Of a stretch of 64,000 nt of DNA, positions 21,276 to 31,790 are shown piece by piece. The notes beneath the pieces are model-generated. The model searched no databases and was not told where the DNA came from. It saw only the letters and a program-made list of their open reading frames with translations. Source of the DNA: Cervus elaphus. Its lineage: Eukaryota; Chordata; Mammalia; Artiodactyla; Cervidae. A program made the position numbers and the translations under genes. How positions within the stretch are numbered: position 1 is the stretch's first letter; the number at the start of each line of letters is the position of its first letter. The stretch is taken from positions 40,601,797 to 40,665,796 of the forward strand of contig NC_057816.1 in NCBI RefSeq assembly GCF_910594005.1, read 5' to 3'.

Positions 21276-22210
21276 AGGTGATGGGGTTTTTTCACTACAG
21301 GGAAAAGTATCTCCCCAAAGTCAGGTCAGTATCATCAGAAGGAAGCAAACTAGGAAAGTCAATCTCTCCCTTAAAGATTTACAGAATCTTAGAGCTTGAA
21401 GGGAGCTAAGAGGGTCCTTCCCACCCCCTCCTGAAGTATCCTTGGTAGATGCTTTTTCAGCTTCCCATCAAGCACTTCCAGAAACGGAGAAGTCAATGTG
21501 TTCTGAAAAGTTTTTCTTTACATTGAACAAAAGTTGTTCTCATGATCAACTCTGCTCATATGCCCTTGGTCTGCCTTTTGGAGCTGCAGAACAAGTCTGC
21601 TTTTCACTCTACCTGATATTTAAGAAGAGTTGCATCTGCCTTCTGTCCTTCAGAAAGAGACTGAGGTCCCAGAATCATTCTTCTTGGCATGCTAGAGTGA
21701 AGATCACACCATGATTGTCTCTTTAAGCTAAATGTACCTGTCAGGTTATTTCCCAAACACTTGGCACCAGGCTGTTCAAGGGGGAACATAAACACACTGT
21801 ATTCAGAATTGATTAGTTTAAGCATAAGCAGTACACCCCTTAAATTCAAGATTACAAATGAAAAAACTTTAAAATAACAGAATGTATTTATTAGAGAGAA
21901 ACATTCTGCAATGAATCTAGCAGATTAAAGCTCAGCTGCAGCTCATCATTTGTGAAATGTTATGCTGTTTCTTGTGGAGGAATGAAGAGGCAGTCAAAAG
22001 ATAGGGCTATGTGTCTCTGAGAGTCCTAACATGCTGGCTTCACTTTGGAAAAAATTCCTAGGAGGGGCCACTGTGGGGAGCTGGAGACCACTCTGAAATG
22101 AAAGCTAATTCTAGGAAAATTAAGTATGCATGTGATGGAAGCAACCTGGGCAGTGTCTAAATCAATTTTGGAAAGTGATGCTGGAATTTTTCTCTGAGAA
22201 TCCATTCACA
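21276..22210. other. unique DNA; possible MIR-like scrap at 21385-21440
   Basis: 'cttagagcttgaagggagc' near 21388 resembles an old MIR-like repeat. Otherwise nothing was recognised. Confidence 0.4.
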
Positions 22211-22218
22211 AGAATGAC

Positions 22219-22322
22219 TTTTTTTTTTCCCATTTATTTTTATTAGTTGGAGGCTAATTACTTTACAATATTGTAGTGGTTTTTGTCATACATTGACATG
22301 AATCAGCCATGGATTTACATGT
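22219..22322 (-). mobile_element. very short L1 3'-end insertion
   Basis: Poly-T, then the inverted L1 3' terminus 'tagttggaggctaattac' and 'catacattgacatgaatc', the same sequence as the left end of the L1 at 32635. It is bounded by 'agaatgac' at 22211-22218 and 22323-22330, which fixes a complete insertion of about 104 bp. Confidence 0.9.
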
Positions 22323-22330
22323 AGAATGAC

Positions 22331-22841
22331 ATTTTTAAGAACCATTCAAACGCAGTTTTGCCCGGAGGCCAAGTCGTGGACTCAAATACCCACTAAGCTC
22401 CCCCTAGAGGTTCAAGTGTGCGGCTGCCCCCAGAGCTCCTGGGCTTGGAAGCCTGTCCCAGCTTCCAGAGAGGGGTCAAGAAAGGCAAGGAGCTTCTGAT
22501 TGTTTCTGGTATTTAGAGTCAAATCTGTGGGCTGAAACAAATTAGAAAACAAAACAAAACTCCATTCTCTAAATAAAGCTGACATAAATACATTGTGAAT
22601 ATACATTCATAGAGAAGAGGTAGCAACTAGTAATATTCTAAAATTTCAAATTAGGTAATAGGCTGATGGTTCACAGTGCAATGAAAAACGCAAAAATTCT
22701 TGATGACATCCTAGATGTGCTGACGTCTAAAATGGCATGTATTTTAGCACTTACATCGTATTTACAGCTATTTACATAGCATTTATCTTGTATTAAATAT
22801 TGTAAGTAACCTAGAGGTGATTTAAAAGTATATGGAAGGAT
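22331..22841. other. unique DNA, nothing recognised
   Basis: No repeat, RNA gene or domain-bearing frame was seen. Confidence 0.5.
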
Positions 22842-22855
22842 ATGCAAATACTGCC

Positions 22856-22981
22856 GAGGGCATGGCAACCCACTCCAGTATTCTTGCCCGGAGAAACCCC
22901 ATGGACAGAGGAGCCTGACGGGCTACAGTCCACAGGGTCACAGAGTCGGACACAACAGAGTGACTAAGCACAGCACAGCAC
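22856..22981 (+). mobile_element. Bov-A core monomer, headless
   Basis: Only the Bov-A core is present: 'ggcaacccactccagtattc' through 'gtcggacacaacagagtgac' with a (cagca)-type tail. The tRNA-like head is absent. Flanks 'atgcaaatactgcc' (22842-22855) and 22982-22997 (same with a 2-base gain) form a target duplication. Confidence 0.9.
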
Positions 22982-22997
22982 ATGCAAATACTCTGCC

Positions 22998-23367
22998 ATT
23001 TTATAAAAAGCGACTTGAGCATCCTTGAATTTTGGAATCCACAGGGTGGAGGGTGGGGTCCTGGAACCAATTTCTCCCACAGCTCCCTCGCTCCCTGGGG
23101 ATATTGTGTACACCTCCACCTCACAGGACTGCTGTAAGACTTAAATAATCTACTAAGTATGTTTCTATCACATATTTAAAGTGCCTGGCACTTCAGAGGT
23201 TAATTCACTTCTTATCTGAGATAACTGGAGAAAAGCACTTAATCTGTTGTTCTTCTCTTGACAAAGTCCCATACACACAAACTGTATACTGTCCTATAAA
23301 ATTAAAAAAAAATGATATGCATCTTTTGGTTCCTGGGTAATGCAATCAACATGATCATTATTAGAGC
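22998..23367. other. unique DNA, nothing recognised
   Basis: No element was recognised. Confidence 0.45.
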
Positions 23368-23369
23368 AA

Positions 23370-23740
23370 CCAACTGCTGAGCCCCTTTTGTGTCAGGCAC
23401 TGTGCCAGATACTTGCCCTGCATTTTCTCATGTAATCGTCACAAGTCCCCTTTTGGACAGATACTATTATTAGCACCAGTTACAAGGGGGCGACAGAGGA
23501 TAAGATGGTTGGATGGCATCCCTGACTCAATGGAAACAAGTTTGAGCAAACTCCGGGAGATAGTGAAGGACAGGGAAGCCTGGGATGCTGCAGTCCATGG
23601 GGTCGGACAGGACTGAGCAACTGAACAACAGATCAGGAAGCAAGGACTTGAGGAAGTTAAATCCTTTGTACAAATTCAAGCAGTTCATATATGATGCTGG
23701 AATTGGAACACTCGTCTGCGCTTTTAAACACAATAAAATA
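23370..23740 (-). repeat. MIR SINE, minus, split by a BovB tail
   Basis: The left part reads 'gtgtcaggcactgtgccag...tcatgtaatcgtcac...gatactattattagcaccagtt'. The right part resumes at 23630 with 'gatcaggaagcaaggacttg' and 'aggaagttaaatcc'. The join falls inside the 'ttacagatgagg' segment of MIR. Confidence 0.75.
23482..23629 (+). mobile_element. BovB 3'-end fragment, about 145 bp
   Basis: It begins in 'gggggcgacagaggataag' and runs to 'ggactgagcaactgaac', the last segment of BovB. It encodes only the end of the ORF2 frame and the 3' tail. It is inserted in an inverted MIR. Confidence 0.88.
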
Positions 23741-24004
23741 ATTCTTTCTCATTGGAGGAACCCGAACTCATCAAGACTAGTGACTTGGCATCCAGGTACC
23801 CAACAGGCAGTGGTGCCATTAATGAAGGGCTTGACTGAGACAGCAAACATACAAAACCATTCAAACAATAAAATAAAAGGTTTTCAGCGAAAACCTTCCC
23901 CTCTGAAATGATCACCAATCTGATTTCACGTGTTCTGTGTCTCCTGGAGCACAGAGACTCCTGGAACGCGGTCCATGCCATTTAATCTTTGCATTCTGTC
24001 ACTT
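23741..24004. other. unique DNA, nothing recognised
   Basis: A short stretch without a recognised element. Confidence 0.4.
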
Positions 24005-24070
24005 AGCCTATATGCTGCCTATAATGGGTGCTGAGCACATATTTGTTAAATGAATCAATGAATGACTAAA
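24005..24070 (+). repeat. L2 LINE 3' terminus
   Basis: 'gggtgctgagcacatatttg' followed by 'ttaaatgaatcaatgaatg' matches the L2 end with its short tandem tail. Confidence 0.6.
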
Positions 24071-24159
24071 TGCCACTGCCCATCCTCTAAGAGCTTACAA
24101 TTTGCTAGAAATGATAAGACTTGTGCATACACATACACACATACACTAGTATAATTATA

Positions 24160-24875
24160 ATACTAGCCAAAAGTGAGTTAAAATATGTGAAAGATATAAA
24201 TCAGCAATTTTACACTATTCATTTACATGAAGTCAGAAAAAACTTGCCCATGTACAAGGAGACAGGCAAGAATGTTGATTGCAAAATTACGGCTAATAGT
24301 CAAAATTGGGAACAAGTAAATTTTCATCAACAGAAGCATGGAGAAGTACATTTCAGTTTACTGATACAACAGAATGTTATATATAGAAATTAAAATGAAT
24401 AGTCTAAAAGTAAATGTACTATATGGGTAACTCATGAAGCACAGTAAGTGGAAAAATAATAATAGCTAATTAATTCGTTATTATTTTTTCACTTTATGCA
24501 ATTTGCATGTATTAACTCATTTAGTCCTCATGACAACCCTCTGAAGGTAGATTCTGTCACCAAACTCACCTTAGAAATGAGGAAGTTGACGGATACCTAC
24601 ATTTGATATAATTGCTAAGATGTTCAAACATATGCAAAAGACTCATATAAGAATAAAAATCCATATGCAATAAAAGCATTAAAGCATACACAAGAATCCC
24701 AAGATTATGACAGTGATTACACTAGGAGTGGCAAAAGGGAAGGGACCCTAATGAGGGAGGGGAATAGAGCAAGCATCAGATGTATTTATGTTTTATTTCT
24801 CAAGCTGTATGATGGTTGCAGATACTCTGTATTTTTTCTATGTCTGAAGTATTTCATAATAAAGTGATCAACAGA
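24160..24875 (+). repeat. old L1-type LINE remnant, 3' part
   Basis: The order 'aagaatgttgattgcaaaattac', 'tttcatcaacagaagcatgg' and 'caacagaatgttatatatag' in the left half, then 'gacagtgattacactaggag', 'atttctcaagctgtatg' and 'gaagtatttcataataaag' on the right, is that of an old LINE 3' region. A MIR-like block interrupts it at 24495-24597. Confidence 0.6.
24495..24597 (-). repeat. MIR SINE fragment, minus
   Basis: 'gcatgtattaactcatttag', 'tcctcatgacaaccctctg' and 'ttagaaatgaggaagttgac' are a clear inverted MIR middle. Confidence 0.75.
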
Positions 24876-25521
24876 AAGAAATTAAATACCTCGAAGGCTC
24901 AAAGGAAAGAAAGGTGATTCCTGATACTGCCTGGAGAAGGGGGCATTTAAATGAGGCCTGGGTACACCACGCGTAGCACTAGCAAACATGGAAGTCAGAG
25001 CCTGTGCTGAGTGAGGGACACAAGCCCAGAGGTGGAGGGGCAGGAGAACCCAGACTGCTGGAAAGACATTGCACGTCCCCTCCCAAGGCCCCCGGGGGAC
25101 CAGCCTGAGGGGCTCAGGCATCGGACTTTCTGGTTCCAACACCTGCTTGGTCTTTTTTTCTGTGGCTGTAGATCTGGGGGATTGGGTGGTCCCAGCCTCT
25201 TTGCCAGGGTGACCTAGGTGGCTGGGAAGGCTTGAATCTACAGGCATTCTGACGCTCTCTCCTGGACTGCAGGGGAGGGGGCCTGCCTGCCTGCTGCTTA
25301 AAGGCAGACTGGCTGGATGAGGAAGTCTGTTCAGAAGCATGAATGCTGACCGACAGAGTCTCCTTTGGAGTTTCAGGAGGAATGATGAGGACTTGCTGTA
25401 ACTGGAAACCCCGGCTAGCAATAACGGAAGGGGTTTTGCTGAACAGAACTGAACCCACTGCTGGCCAGAAGGACAGGGCACTTTGCAAGGCTTCAGACAC
25501 TCCAGTTTTCAGACAGCCGGG
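24876..25521. other. unique, GC-richer DNA
   Basis: Overlapping long frames (199 codons on the minus strand at 24882-25481) occur because stops are rare in GC-rich sequence. Their translations are low-complexity, Ser/Pro/Leu-rich, with no domain, so no gene is called. Confidence 0.45.
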
Positions 25522-25530
25522 GCACTGGGT

Positions 25531-25751
25531 ATATGTCTGCTAAGTTGCTTCACTCGTATCCAACTCTTTGCGACACTGTGGACGGTAGTCCACCAGGATC
25601 CTCTGTCCATGGGATTCTCCAGGCAAAAACACTGGAGTGGGTTGCCATGCCCTTTCCCAGGAGATCTCCTGACCCAGGGATCGAATCCACATCTCCTGCG
25701 CGTCTGGCATTGCAGGGGGATTCTTCCTGGCTGAGCCACTGGGGAAGCCCA
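25531..25751 (-). mobile_element. Bov-tA SINE, minus
   Basis: Inverted core 'gggattctccaggcaaaaac' and inverted head ending 'ctgagccactggggaagccc'. It is flanked by 'gcactgggt' at 25522-25530 and 25752-25760. Confidence 0.92.
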
Positions 25752-26416
25752 GCACTGGGTCTGGACCGCCCCAAGCCCCAGGCAGTCTGGCCACACAGTC
25801 TTGAATCTGGGCCCCAGTCTCTTTCACACTCTCCTGCCTATGGGGACTGGCCACACTGCTGACCTGTTCCCACCAGCTCTTTAACTGCTTGTGGTCTGGA
25901 TCTAAAAATCTGGGATGGCATAACTTAGAGTTTCATCCCTACTTTGCCAGATGCAATAGCTGGTTTCCCAAGTGCACACTCAAAAAGCGATTTGCAGCAA
26001 CATGGACGGACCTACAGATTGTCACACTGAGTGAAGTGAGTCAGACAGAGAAGGAGAAACGTCATATGACATCCCTTACATGTGGATCTAAAAAGAAATG
26101 ATGCAAGTGAACTTTATGATACAAATGAACAAAACAGAAAGAGACAGACTTAGGGAAAGAAGTTATGGTTGCCAGGGGTAAGGATGGGGGGAAGGAATAG
26201 TTAGGGAGTTTGGGATGGACATGCACACACTGCTATATTCAAAACGAATAACCCATAAGGACCTACTGTATAGCACAGGGAACTCTTCCCAGTCTTATGT
26301 GGCAGCCTGGATGGGAGGGGAGTTTGGGGGAGAATGGATTCGTGTATATGTAAGGCTGAATCCCTTGGCTGTTCACCTGAAATGCTCACAACTGGCTTTA
26401 ATGTTCCCTGGCTGTA

Positions 26417-26631
26417 GTGTAGCGGTGTGCTCAGCTGCGTCAGACTCCTTGGGAACCCCTGGACTGCAGCCCACCAGGCTCCTCTGTCCATGGGATTTCC
26501 CAGGCAAGAATACTGGTGGTTGCCATCTCCTCCTCCATGGGAGCTTCCCGACCCAGGGATGAAACCCACGTCTCTTGGTCTCCTGCACTGGCAGATGGAT
26601 TCTTTCCTACTGTGCCCCCTGGGAAGCCCCC
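26417..26631 (-). mobile_element. Bov-tA SINE, minus, inside L1
   Basis: Inverted core 'cccctggactgcagcccacc' and inverted head ending 'gtgccccctgggaagccccc'. It interrupts the L1 3' end; 'ctggct' occurs on both sides (26408-26413 and 26637-26642) but is too short to prove a duplication. Confidence 0.9.
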
Positions 26632-26643
26632 AATAACTGGCTA

Positions 26644-26745
26644 TGTGAAAGTGAAAATTGCTCAGTTGTGTCTGACTCTTTGTGACCCCATAGATGATAC
26701 AGTCCACGGAATTCTCCAGGCCAGAATACTGGAGTGGGTAGCTGC
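26644..26745 (-). mobile_element. Bov-tA/Bov-A core fragment, minus
   Basis: 'gctcagttgtgtctgactc' through 'ggccagaatactggagtggg' is the inverted core only, without a head. It is the second insertion in the same L1 3' end, 12 bp from the first. Confidence 0.85.
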
Positions 26746-26884
26746 TCTATACTCCAATACAAAACAAAAAGTTAAGAGAAAAAGAAGTAGCTGCTCAAAA
26801 GACACTTGTTGTTTGGCTGATAGAAGTGAGTGTCTGGTTGGTGCTGCATTCAGAGGACGCACTTTGTTCTGCGATGGGAAGGCC

Positions 26885-27050
26885 TAGAAGTTAAGTCTGA
26901 AGACAGGCCTTGCAGGTTGGCACCTCCTCTGCTTCTGGACATCTGCTCTTGGACTCAGCTTCTCTAAGCCTCACTTTCTTCATCTGAAAAGTGGGGTCAC
27001 AGCAGCAACCACCTAAAGAGTGGCTGTGATGAGCAAAGACAAAACACCGC
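26885..27050 (+). repeat. MIR SINE fragment
   Basis: 'cttctctaagcctcactttc', 'ttcatctgaaaagtggggtc' and 'gagtggctgtgatgagc' follow the MIR order. Confidence 0.65.
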
Positions 27051-27059
27051 TGGCCACCA

Positions 27060-27480
27060 CTTAGTGATGCTCACTCTGTGACCAGCTCTGTGCTTAGGAC
27101 TTGGAAACAGAATTTTACATTAGCCTCCCAGCACCTCTAAGAAGGAGCTGGGGAACAGAAAGCTTAAGTAATTTGCTCCACTCTTTCTCTTTTAAAGTGT
27201 GGGCTAATTTATTTTCTTCTTTTAAAAAAATATTTGGTTGCATTGGGTCCTAGCTGTGATATGCAGGAGCTTCACTGTGGCTCAGGGGCTTGGTTGCCTT
27301 GTAGAGTGTGGAATCTTAGTTCCGCGACCAGGGATCGAACCCATGTCCTTTGCATTGGAAGGCAAATTCTTAATCACCGGACCACCAGGGAAGCCCCTTC
27401 CCTCGTCTCAGATTCACAAACTGTGGATCTGCGATTCAAACCCAGGTCTGTTGGGCTCCAAAGGTGATTCCAGCACTGGA
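27060..27480 (-). repeat. MIR SINE, minus, split by CHR SINE
   Basis: Left part: 'gaccagctctgtgcttagg', 'cctcccagcacctctaag', 'cttaagtaatttgctcc'. Right part after 27398: 'gcgattcaaacccaggtctg' and 'gggctccaaagg'. The CHR SINE between them removed the continuity. Confidence 0.7.
27205..27397 (-). mobile_element. CHR-type SINE, minus, internally deleted
   Basis: 'tatttggttgcattgggtcc', 'aatcttagttccgcgaccag', 'ggatcgaacccatgtcc' and inverted head 'accggaccaccagggaagcc'. The repetitive middle is mostly absent. Confidence 0.88.
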
Positions 27481-27484
27481 GGCT

Positions 27485-28405
27485 GCAAAATGCTTTGCAA
27501 GTGTGTTTCTGCTGCTTGCGTAGAAGTTATAAACTCATCTCAGTGGGGTTAGAACATCTTTTCTTGAACAGACTTGATTTGGGATTAATTTAAATCCAAA
27601 ACACGTAGGTTGGATTACATTCTTGCTGTAAGTCCAAGACCCTCTTTACTCCATATAAGCGGACTAGGTCCCTGCTGTCTGGGCCCTCAGTGGGCCACGT
27701 CGGACACTAAGAGCTCCCCCCACCGCCCCCAGCAAGAACAAACTTCCCTGGGGGACCCAGATCTCTCCATTAACAGGGTGGTGCCTTCTCCTCGGACCTC
27801 AGTTATCCGTCTTCACAGCTTCTTGACCATGGTCACCAACCAGGTGCCAAGAATGTTTTTTGATAGTGTCCCAAAGCTAAGTCCTCAAACCCAAATATTC
27901 ATTTCACTAGCCAAACTCTTCCCTAAATTTTAAGTGTTCTGGAGATAAAGCTTTTCAATAGTTTCTCTGTATCCACTAACCCATGAACAAGTCAAGCTGC
28001 TCCGCCTATACTGGTATTATTCTTAATATTGAATTAAATATTGAGGGCTTGGAATTCCTAGTTCCACAGCGCTTACCACCTCAAATAAATTAATGAACTA
28101 CTTCTTTATAAAATGTCAAAAATGTTAAACCATGTCAGATGTGGCCACAAAAGAACTTTGAGTTTTTGGCTGTAAGAATTCATCCACTCTGGCAGAACCA
28201 AATTCTTTCTTTTTTTAAACATGATCCAGCATGAAAAACCAGGAGCTATGGCCTTCAGTTGGAGGTCCTTTTGAGACATGCTTTTCCGACCTTTAGAATT
28301 AAAGCAGAGATCTATATACGATTCTTCCATTTGAAATGATATTAGTGAGCTTCTAGCCACATTTAAACCATACATATTTTCAGAGTCACAATTTGCAAAG
28401 ACGTA
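27485..28405. other. unique DNA, nothing recognised
   Basis: About 920 bp without a recognised repeat or gene. Confidence 0.5.
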
Positions 28406-28417
28406 GCCTCTGGAAAG

Positions 28418-28631
28418 GCCTTCCCTGGTGGCTCAGTGGTTAAGAGTCCACCATCGATGCAGGAGATGTAGGCAGCACAGGTTCAATCCCTGGGTAAGAA
28501 AGATCCCCTGGAGAAGGGAATGGTAACTCGCTCCAGTATTCTTGCCTGGAGAATCCCACGGACAGAGCAGCCTGGAGGGCTACAGTCCATGGGGTTGCCG
28601 AGTCAGACACCACTGAGCGACTAACCACACG
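28418..28631 (+). mobile_element. Bov-tA SINE
   Basis: Head 'ccttccctggtggctcagtgg', B-box-like 'aggttcaatccctgggtaag', core to 'actgagcgactaaccacac'. Target duplication 'gcctctggaaag' (28406-28417) and 'gcctctggatag' (28632-28643), one mismatch. Confidence 0.94.
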
Positions 28632-28744
28632 GCCTCTGGATAGCGGATCACAGCATTTTTGAGCTGGAGATTACCTGAGAAATCATCTAGTAGAGGATTG
28701 CTGAATTCCCAGCGAAAAAAGTAACTGCTCAATCACAAGCCATT

Positions 28745-28975
28745 ATATTAACTACCACCCACTGAACACCTATTGTGAGCCACACACTGTTCTAAGCACT
28801 TGACAGGTATTAACTTTGTAAGTCAGGAGGCCCCAAGTCTCATAAGGTAGATATTATTATTATTATCCTCATTTTGTAGATGAGGAAACAGAGGCACAGA
28901 GAGTTAAATAACCTACCGAATGCTTAAATCCAGGCAGTGGGACTGCCCTTAACCCCCTCTTTACACTACCTCTTG
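28745..28975 (-). repeat. MIR SINE, minus, nearly full length
   Basis: 'cacacactgttctaagcac', 'aaggtagatattattattat', 'tgaggaaacagaggcacagag' and 'atccaggcagtgggactgc' cover most of the inverted MIR. Confidence 0.85.
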
Positions 28976-29334
28976 ATTCAGGATCACAGAGCTGATAAGG
29001 GTCCACCTCCGTCTCAGCCCATGGGTTAAGTTAAGTTGCCGCAGGTACACCCTTTGTCTTTGGAGAGCTGTTAAGGAATTGGGCGTGTGTACACGGGGGT
29101 GCTGGAGGTGTCAGGCAGGCAGTGGTGGAACACCTTCTTCCGCTGCTCAACCGCCCACACTCAGAGTTAGCTTCCGACCGTGGTGACAGAACTTAGGGGT
29201 TAGGGACAGAATGAAGCTCAATTCACGCATCTTGCTCTGAAGGATTCTTCCGTGTAATCACCTTTTCAATTCACAGAATATTCTTCTAGTGATTGAAGAG
29301 TATATTCCTTTGAAAAAATACAGTTTTTAAATGG
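28976..29334. other. unique DNA, nothing recognised
   Basis: No element was recognised. Confidence 0.45.
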
Positions 29335-29750
29335 AAAAAAACACAAACATCCTTATTGCGTGGAACATATAGAGAAGTAGAAGAAAGTAAAACTTCTATT
29401 CCCAGTACCGAGAGACAATCATTGTTGATGTATTAGTGTATTTTCTTGTAGTCATTTTTGGACAATTGTTAGCTGTGACTGTAATGAATATGCAATGTTA
29501 CATCTTGCTTTTCCCACTAAATAGTGTCTATACTATTACCACCTTTTACAAACATCATTTTAAAGGGTTGTATAATAAACCATTATGGGGATGTACCATA
29601 ATTTGTATAAATATTCCTCACTTGTTAGGCATTTAGACTGTTTCTAAATGTTTTATTATTGTAAATTGTACTAAAGGTAATTTCTCTAAATAAAGTTTTT
29701 ACCATCTTTTGGCTTATTTCTCTTGGAAAAATTTCCAGCACGAAAATATT
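29335..29750 (-). repeat. probable old L1/HAL1-type LINE remnant
   Basis: 'tgcaatgttacatcttgc', 'tggggatgtaccataatttg' and 'taggcatttagactgtttc', followed by AT-rich text, match the order of an old L1-type element in reverse. Confidence 0.5.
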
Positions 29751-29962
29751 GGAACTTCTCTTCACCTGACATGGCACGTCATTAGGAAATTCTCAGTGCT
29801 GACATTAATTATCAAGCTATCAGTTGTCAAATGGAAATAAGAACGTCATTATGAGACTTTTAATTATTACATATTTTTAAATGAACACCCTTCTTTTCTC
29901 CCAGTATCACACTAGAGCTATAGTTCATTCTTTGGTAGAATGGCAAATAGCAATACTCTTCC

Positions 29963-30134
29963 TGGGACTTTCCTGGTGTTCCAGTGGTTAAGAATCTGCC
30001 TTCTAACGCAGGGAATTCGGGTTCAGTCCCCAGTCAGGGAACTAAGATTACCATCTGCCGTGGTGCAACTAAGCCCTGATGCAGCTAAATAAATAATAAA
30101 TAATAAATATGTAAATAAATAGATTTTAAAAAAA
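29963..30134 (+). mobile_element. CHR-type SINE, short form
   Basis: 'gggactttcctggtgttccag', 'ttcagtccccagtcaggg', 'aactaagattaccatctgcc' and a (taaa)n tail. Target duplication of 13 bp with two mismatches: 'gcaatactcttcc' (29950-29962) and 'gaaatactctgcc' (30135-30147). Confidence 0.9.
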
Positions 30135-30239
30135 GAAATACTCTGCCCATTCATAATATTGGCATATCTGAAAAATGACACAGAAAGTGGTTGAGAGCAA
30201 TAGTTCTGCCTCTGTAATATTCTTTCAAAAAGCTCATAA

Positions 30240-30645
30240 CCCCGGTCTAATTATGGGAGAACATCAAACTAACCCAGCTGGGGGAAGAGCATTTTACAGG
30301 TCAGGACTTCCCAAGAATGTCAAAGTCGTGAAAAATAAGGAATGACTGTCATAGATCAGATATCACAGAGGGTCATGGCAACCAAATGCAACATGGTACC
30401 TTGGACAGGATCCTAGAACAGAAAATGGACCTTAGTGGAAAAACTGGTGAAATCCAAATAGAATCTGCAGTGTTTAGTTAACAGTAATGTACTAACATCA
30501 GTTTCTTGCTTTTGACAAGTGTACCATGGAAATGTAAGATGTTAACGTGGGGAAGACTAGGTGAGTGGCATCCATGAACTGTCTATAATAGCTTTGCATT
30601 TTTCTGTAAATCTAAACTATTTCAAATCAGAAGTTTGTTTTCTTA
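30240..30645 (+). repeat. old LINE 3'-end-like repeat
   Basis: 'ggtcatggcaaccaaatgc', 'agtggaaaaactggtgaaatcc', 'gaactgtctataatagctttgc' and 'ctgtaaatctaaactatttc' match a common old mammalian LINE 3' end. The subfamily is not resolved. Confidence 0.5.
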
Positions 30646-30649
30646 AAAA

Positions 30650-30870
30650 AAGAGATGAAGAGCAAGGTTTCTGGAGCCAGTCCGATTTGATTCTGAGTCC
30701 TAGATGTGACATTTGTTACCGCCGAGTGACCTTAGACAAATGACTTCAAGTGAGGTCCATCTATTCTGCATGAAGAAAACCATCTATCACAGAGGGTTAC
30801 AGGTCTTCACTAAAATAAGGCAGATAAAGCACTTAGCATTATTCCTGGCACAAATTGTGCCTGACAAATG
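30650..30870 (+). repeat. MIR SINE
   Basis: 'ggtttctggagccagtccg', 'gccgagtgaccttagacaaatg', 'aaaataaggcagataaagc' and 'acttagcattattcctggc' follow the MIR order with an altered middle. Confidence 0.65.
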
Positions 30871-31589
30871 GAAACCATATAATTATTTTATTTAGTTTGA
30901 GGACCTCTCTATCTATTCTTTGTTTCCTCTAAGGTAAGAAGGAATCTTTATGCACAGCTATGTTAAAAGTGGAAAATTAAATAGCATCATTAAAATTGCA
31001 AATGAAACACAAAGGAGACAAACTGTTACATGAATCTGGAAACAGTAATTAGTGTGGGCTTTTGGGTCATTGTTTTTGTTTTCTGTGTAGATATTGGGCT
31101 GTTTCCTAAGGGTAGGTGTAGCGAGAAGATGCAAGGTTTTGAAGAGAGTATATTCTAGCACTGATTGCCCTATGTAACCAACATATAAATGCCCATGGTA
31201 AAACATAGGAATTCTTTCACTTGAACTGCTTAAAAAAACAATCTTGTAGAGAATTGAAAATGGTCCATACTTGGCCTCTACCCAAAGGCAAATTATTTTG
31301 GTACAAAAGTCTAAGGAAAATAATTTAACCACAAGCTATGTGAGTAGGAAAAGAAAAATAACCAAAGGATAAAGAAAAATGCACCTTGGCTCTATCATAT
31401 ATAAAACTTCTTTTTTGGGTGCTAAGCTGCAGAACAGATGTGAAACTTGATCTATAAGCTAGGGTCTAAATGACAAAAGGAAAATAAATAATTCAAGATC
31501 TAAAAAATATTCTGAGATGATATTGGACTTCAGGAGAAGATGAAGGAGGGGCATGGCTAAAACCCATGATTCAATACAACTGGACCTGC
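30871..31589. other. unique DNA, nothing recognised
   Basis: A 124-codon minus frame (30958-31332) shows no recognisable domain. No repeat was recognised. Confidence 0.45.
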
Positions 31590-31790
31590 CATTCAGGACC
31601 TGAATTCAAGTTCACTGACAAGACGTAGAGTTATCAATTACCCAACAAAAATTATCAAGCTTCAGGTTCCTCACTCCCCAAAGTGTGAAAATGTTGGTAA
31701 TATCATGAGACTCTTTCAGACAACATAAAAATTAAAAGAGCTAACATGAAAAATGCCTTGCATAAGAGCTCGCATATAGGAGACAATGGA
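31590..31790 (+). repeat. MIR SINE, diverged
   Basis: 'ggacctgaattcaagttcac', 'aggttcctcactccccaaag', 'gtaatatcatgagactc' and 'atgccttgcataagagc' follow MIR loosely. Confidence 0.5.

Larger units (their letters stand above)
25985..26790 (+). repeat. artiodactyl L1 3' region hit by two Bov-tA SINEs
   Basis: ORF2-end and 3' UTR order: 'gcaacatggacggacctac', 'gtgaagtgagtcagacagag', 'cctactgtatagcacaggg', 'ggctgttcacctgaaatg'. The very end, 'tatactccaatacaaaac', reappears only at about 26750, after two SINEs. It is 5'-truncated and non-coding. Confidence 0.8.

Noticed and set aside
24882..25481. 199-codon minus-strand frame
   Set aside because: It lies in GC-rich DNA with overlapping frames on both strands. 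The translation is Ser/Pro/Leu-rich without domain, signal or repeats, so most likely chance.
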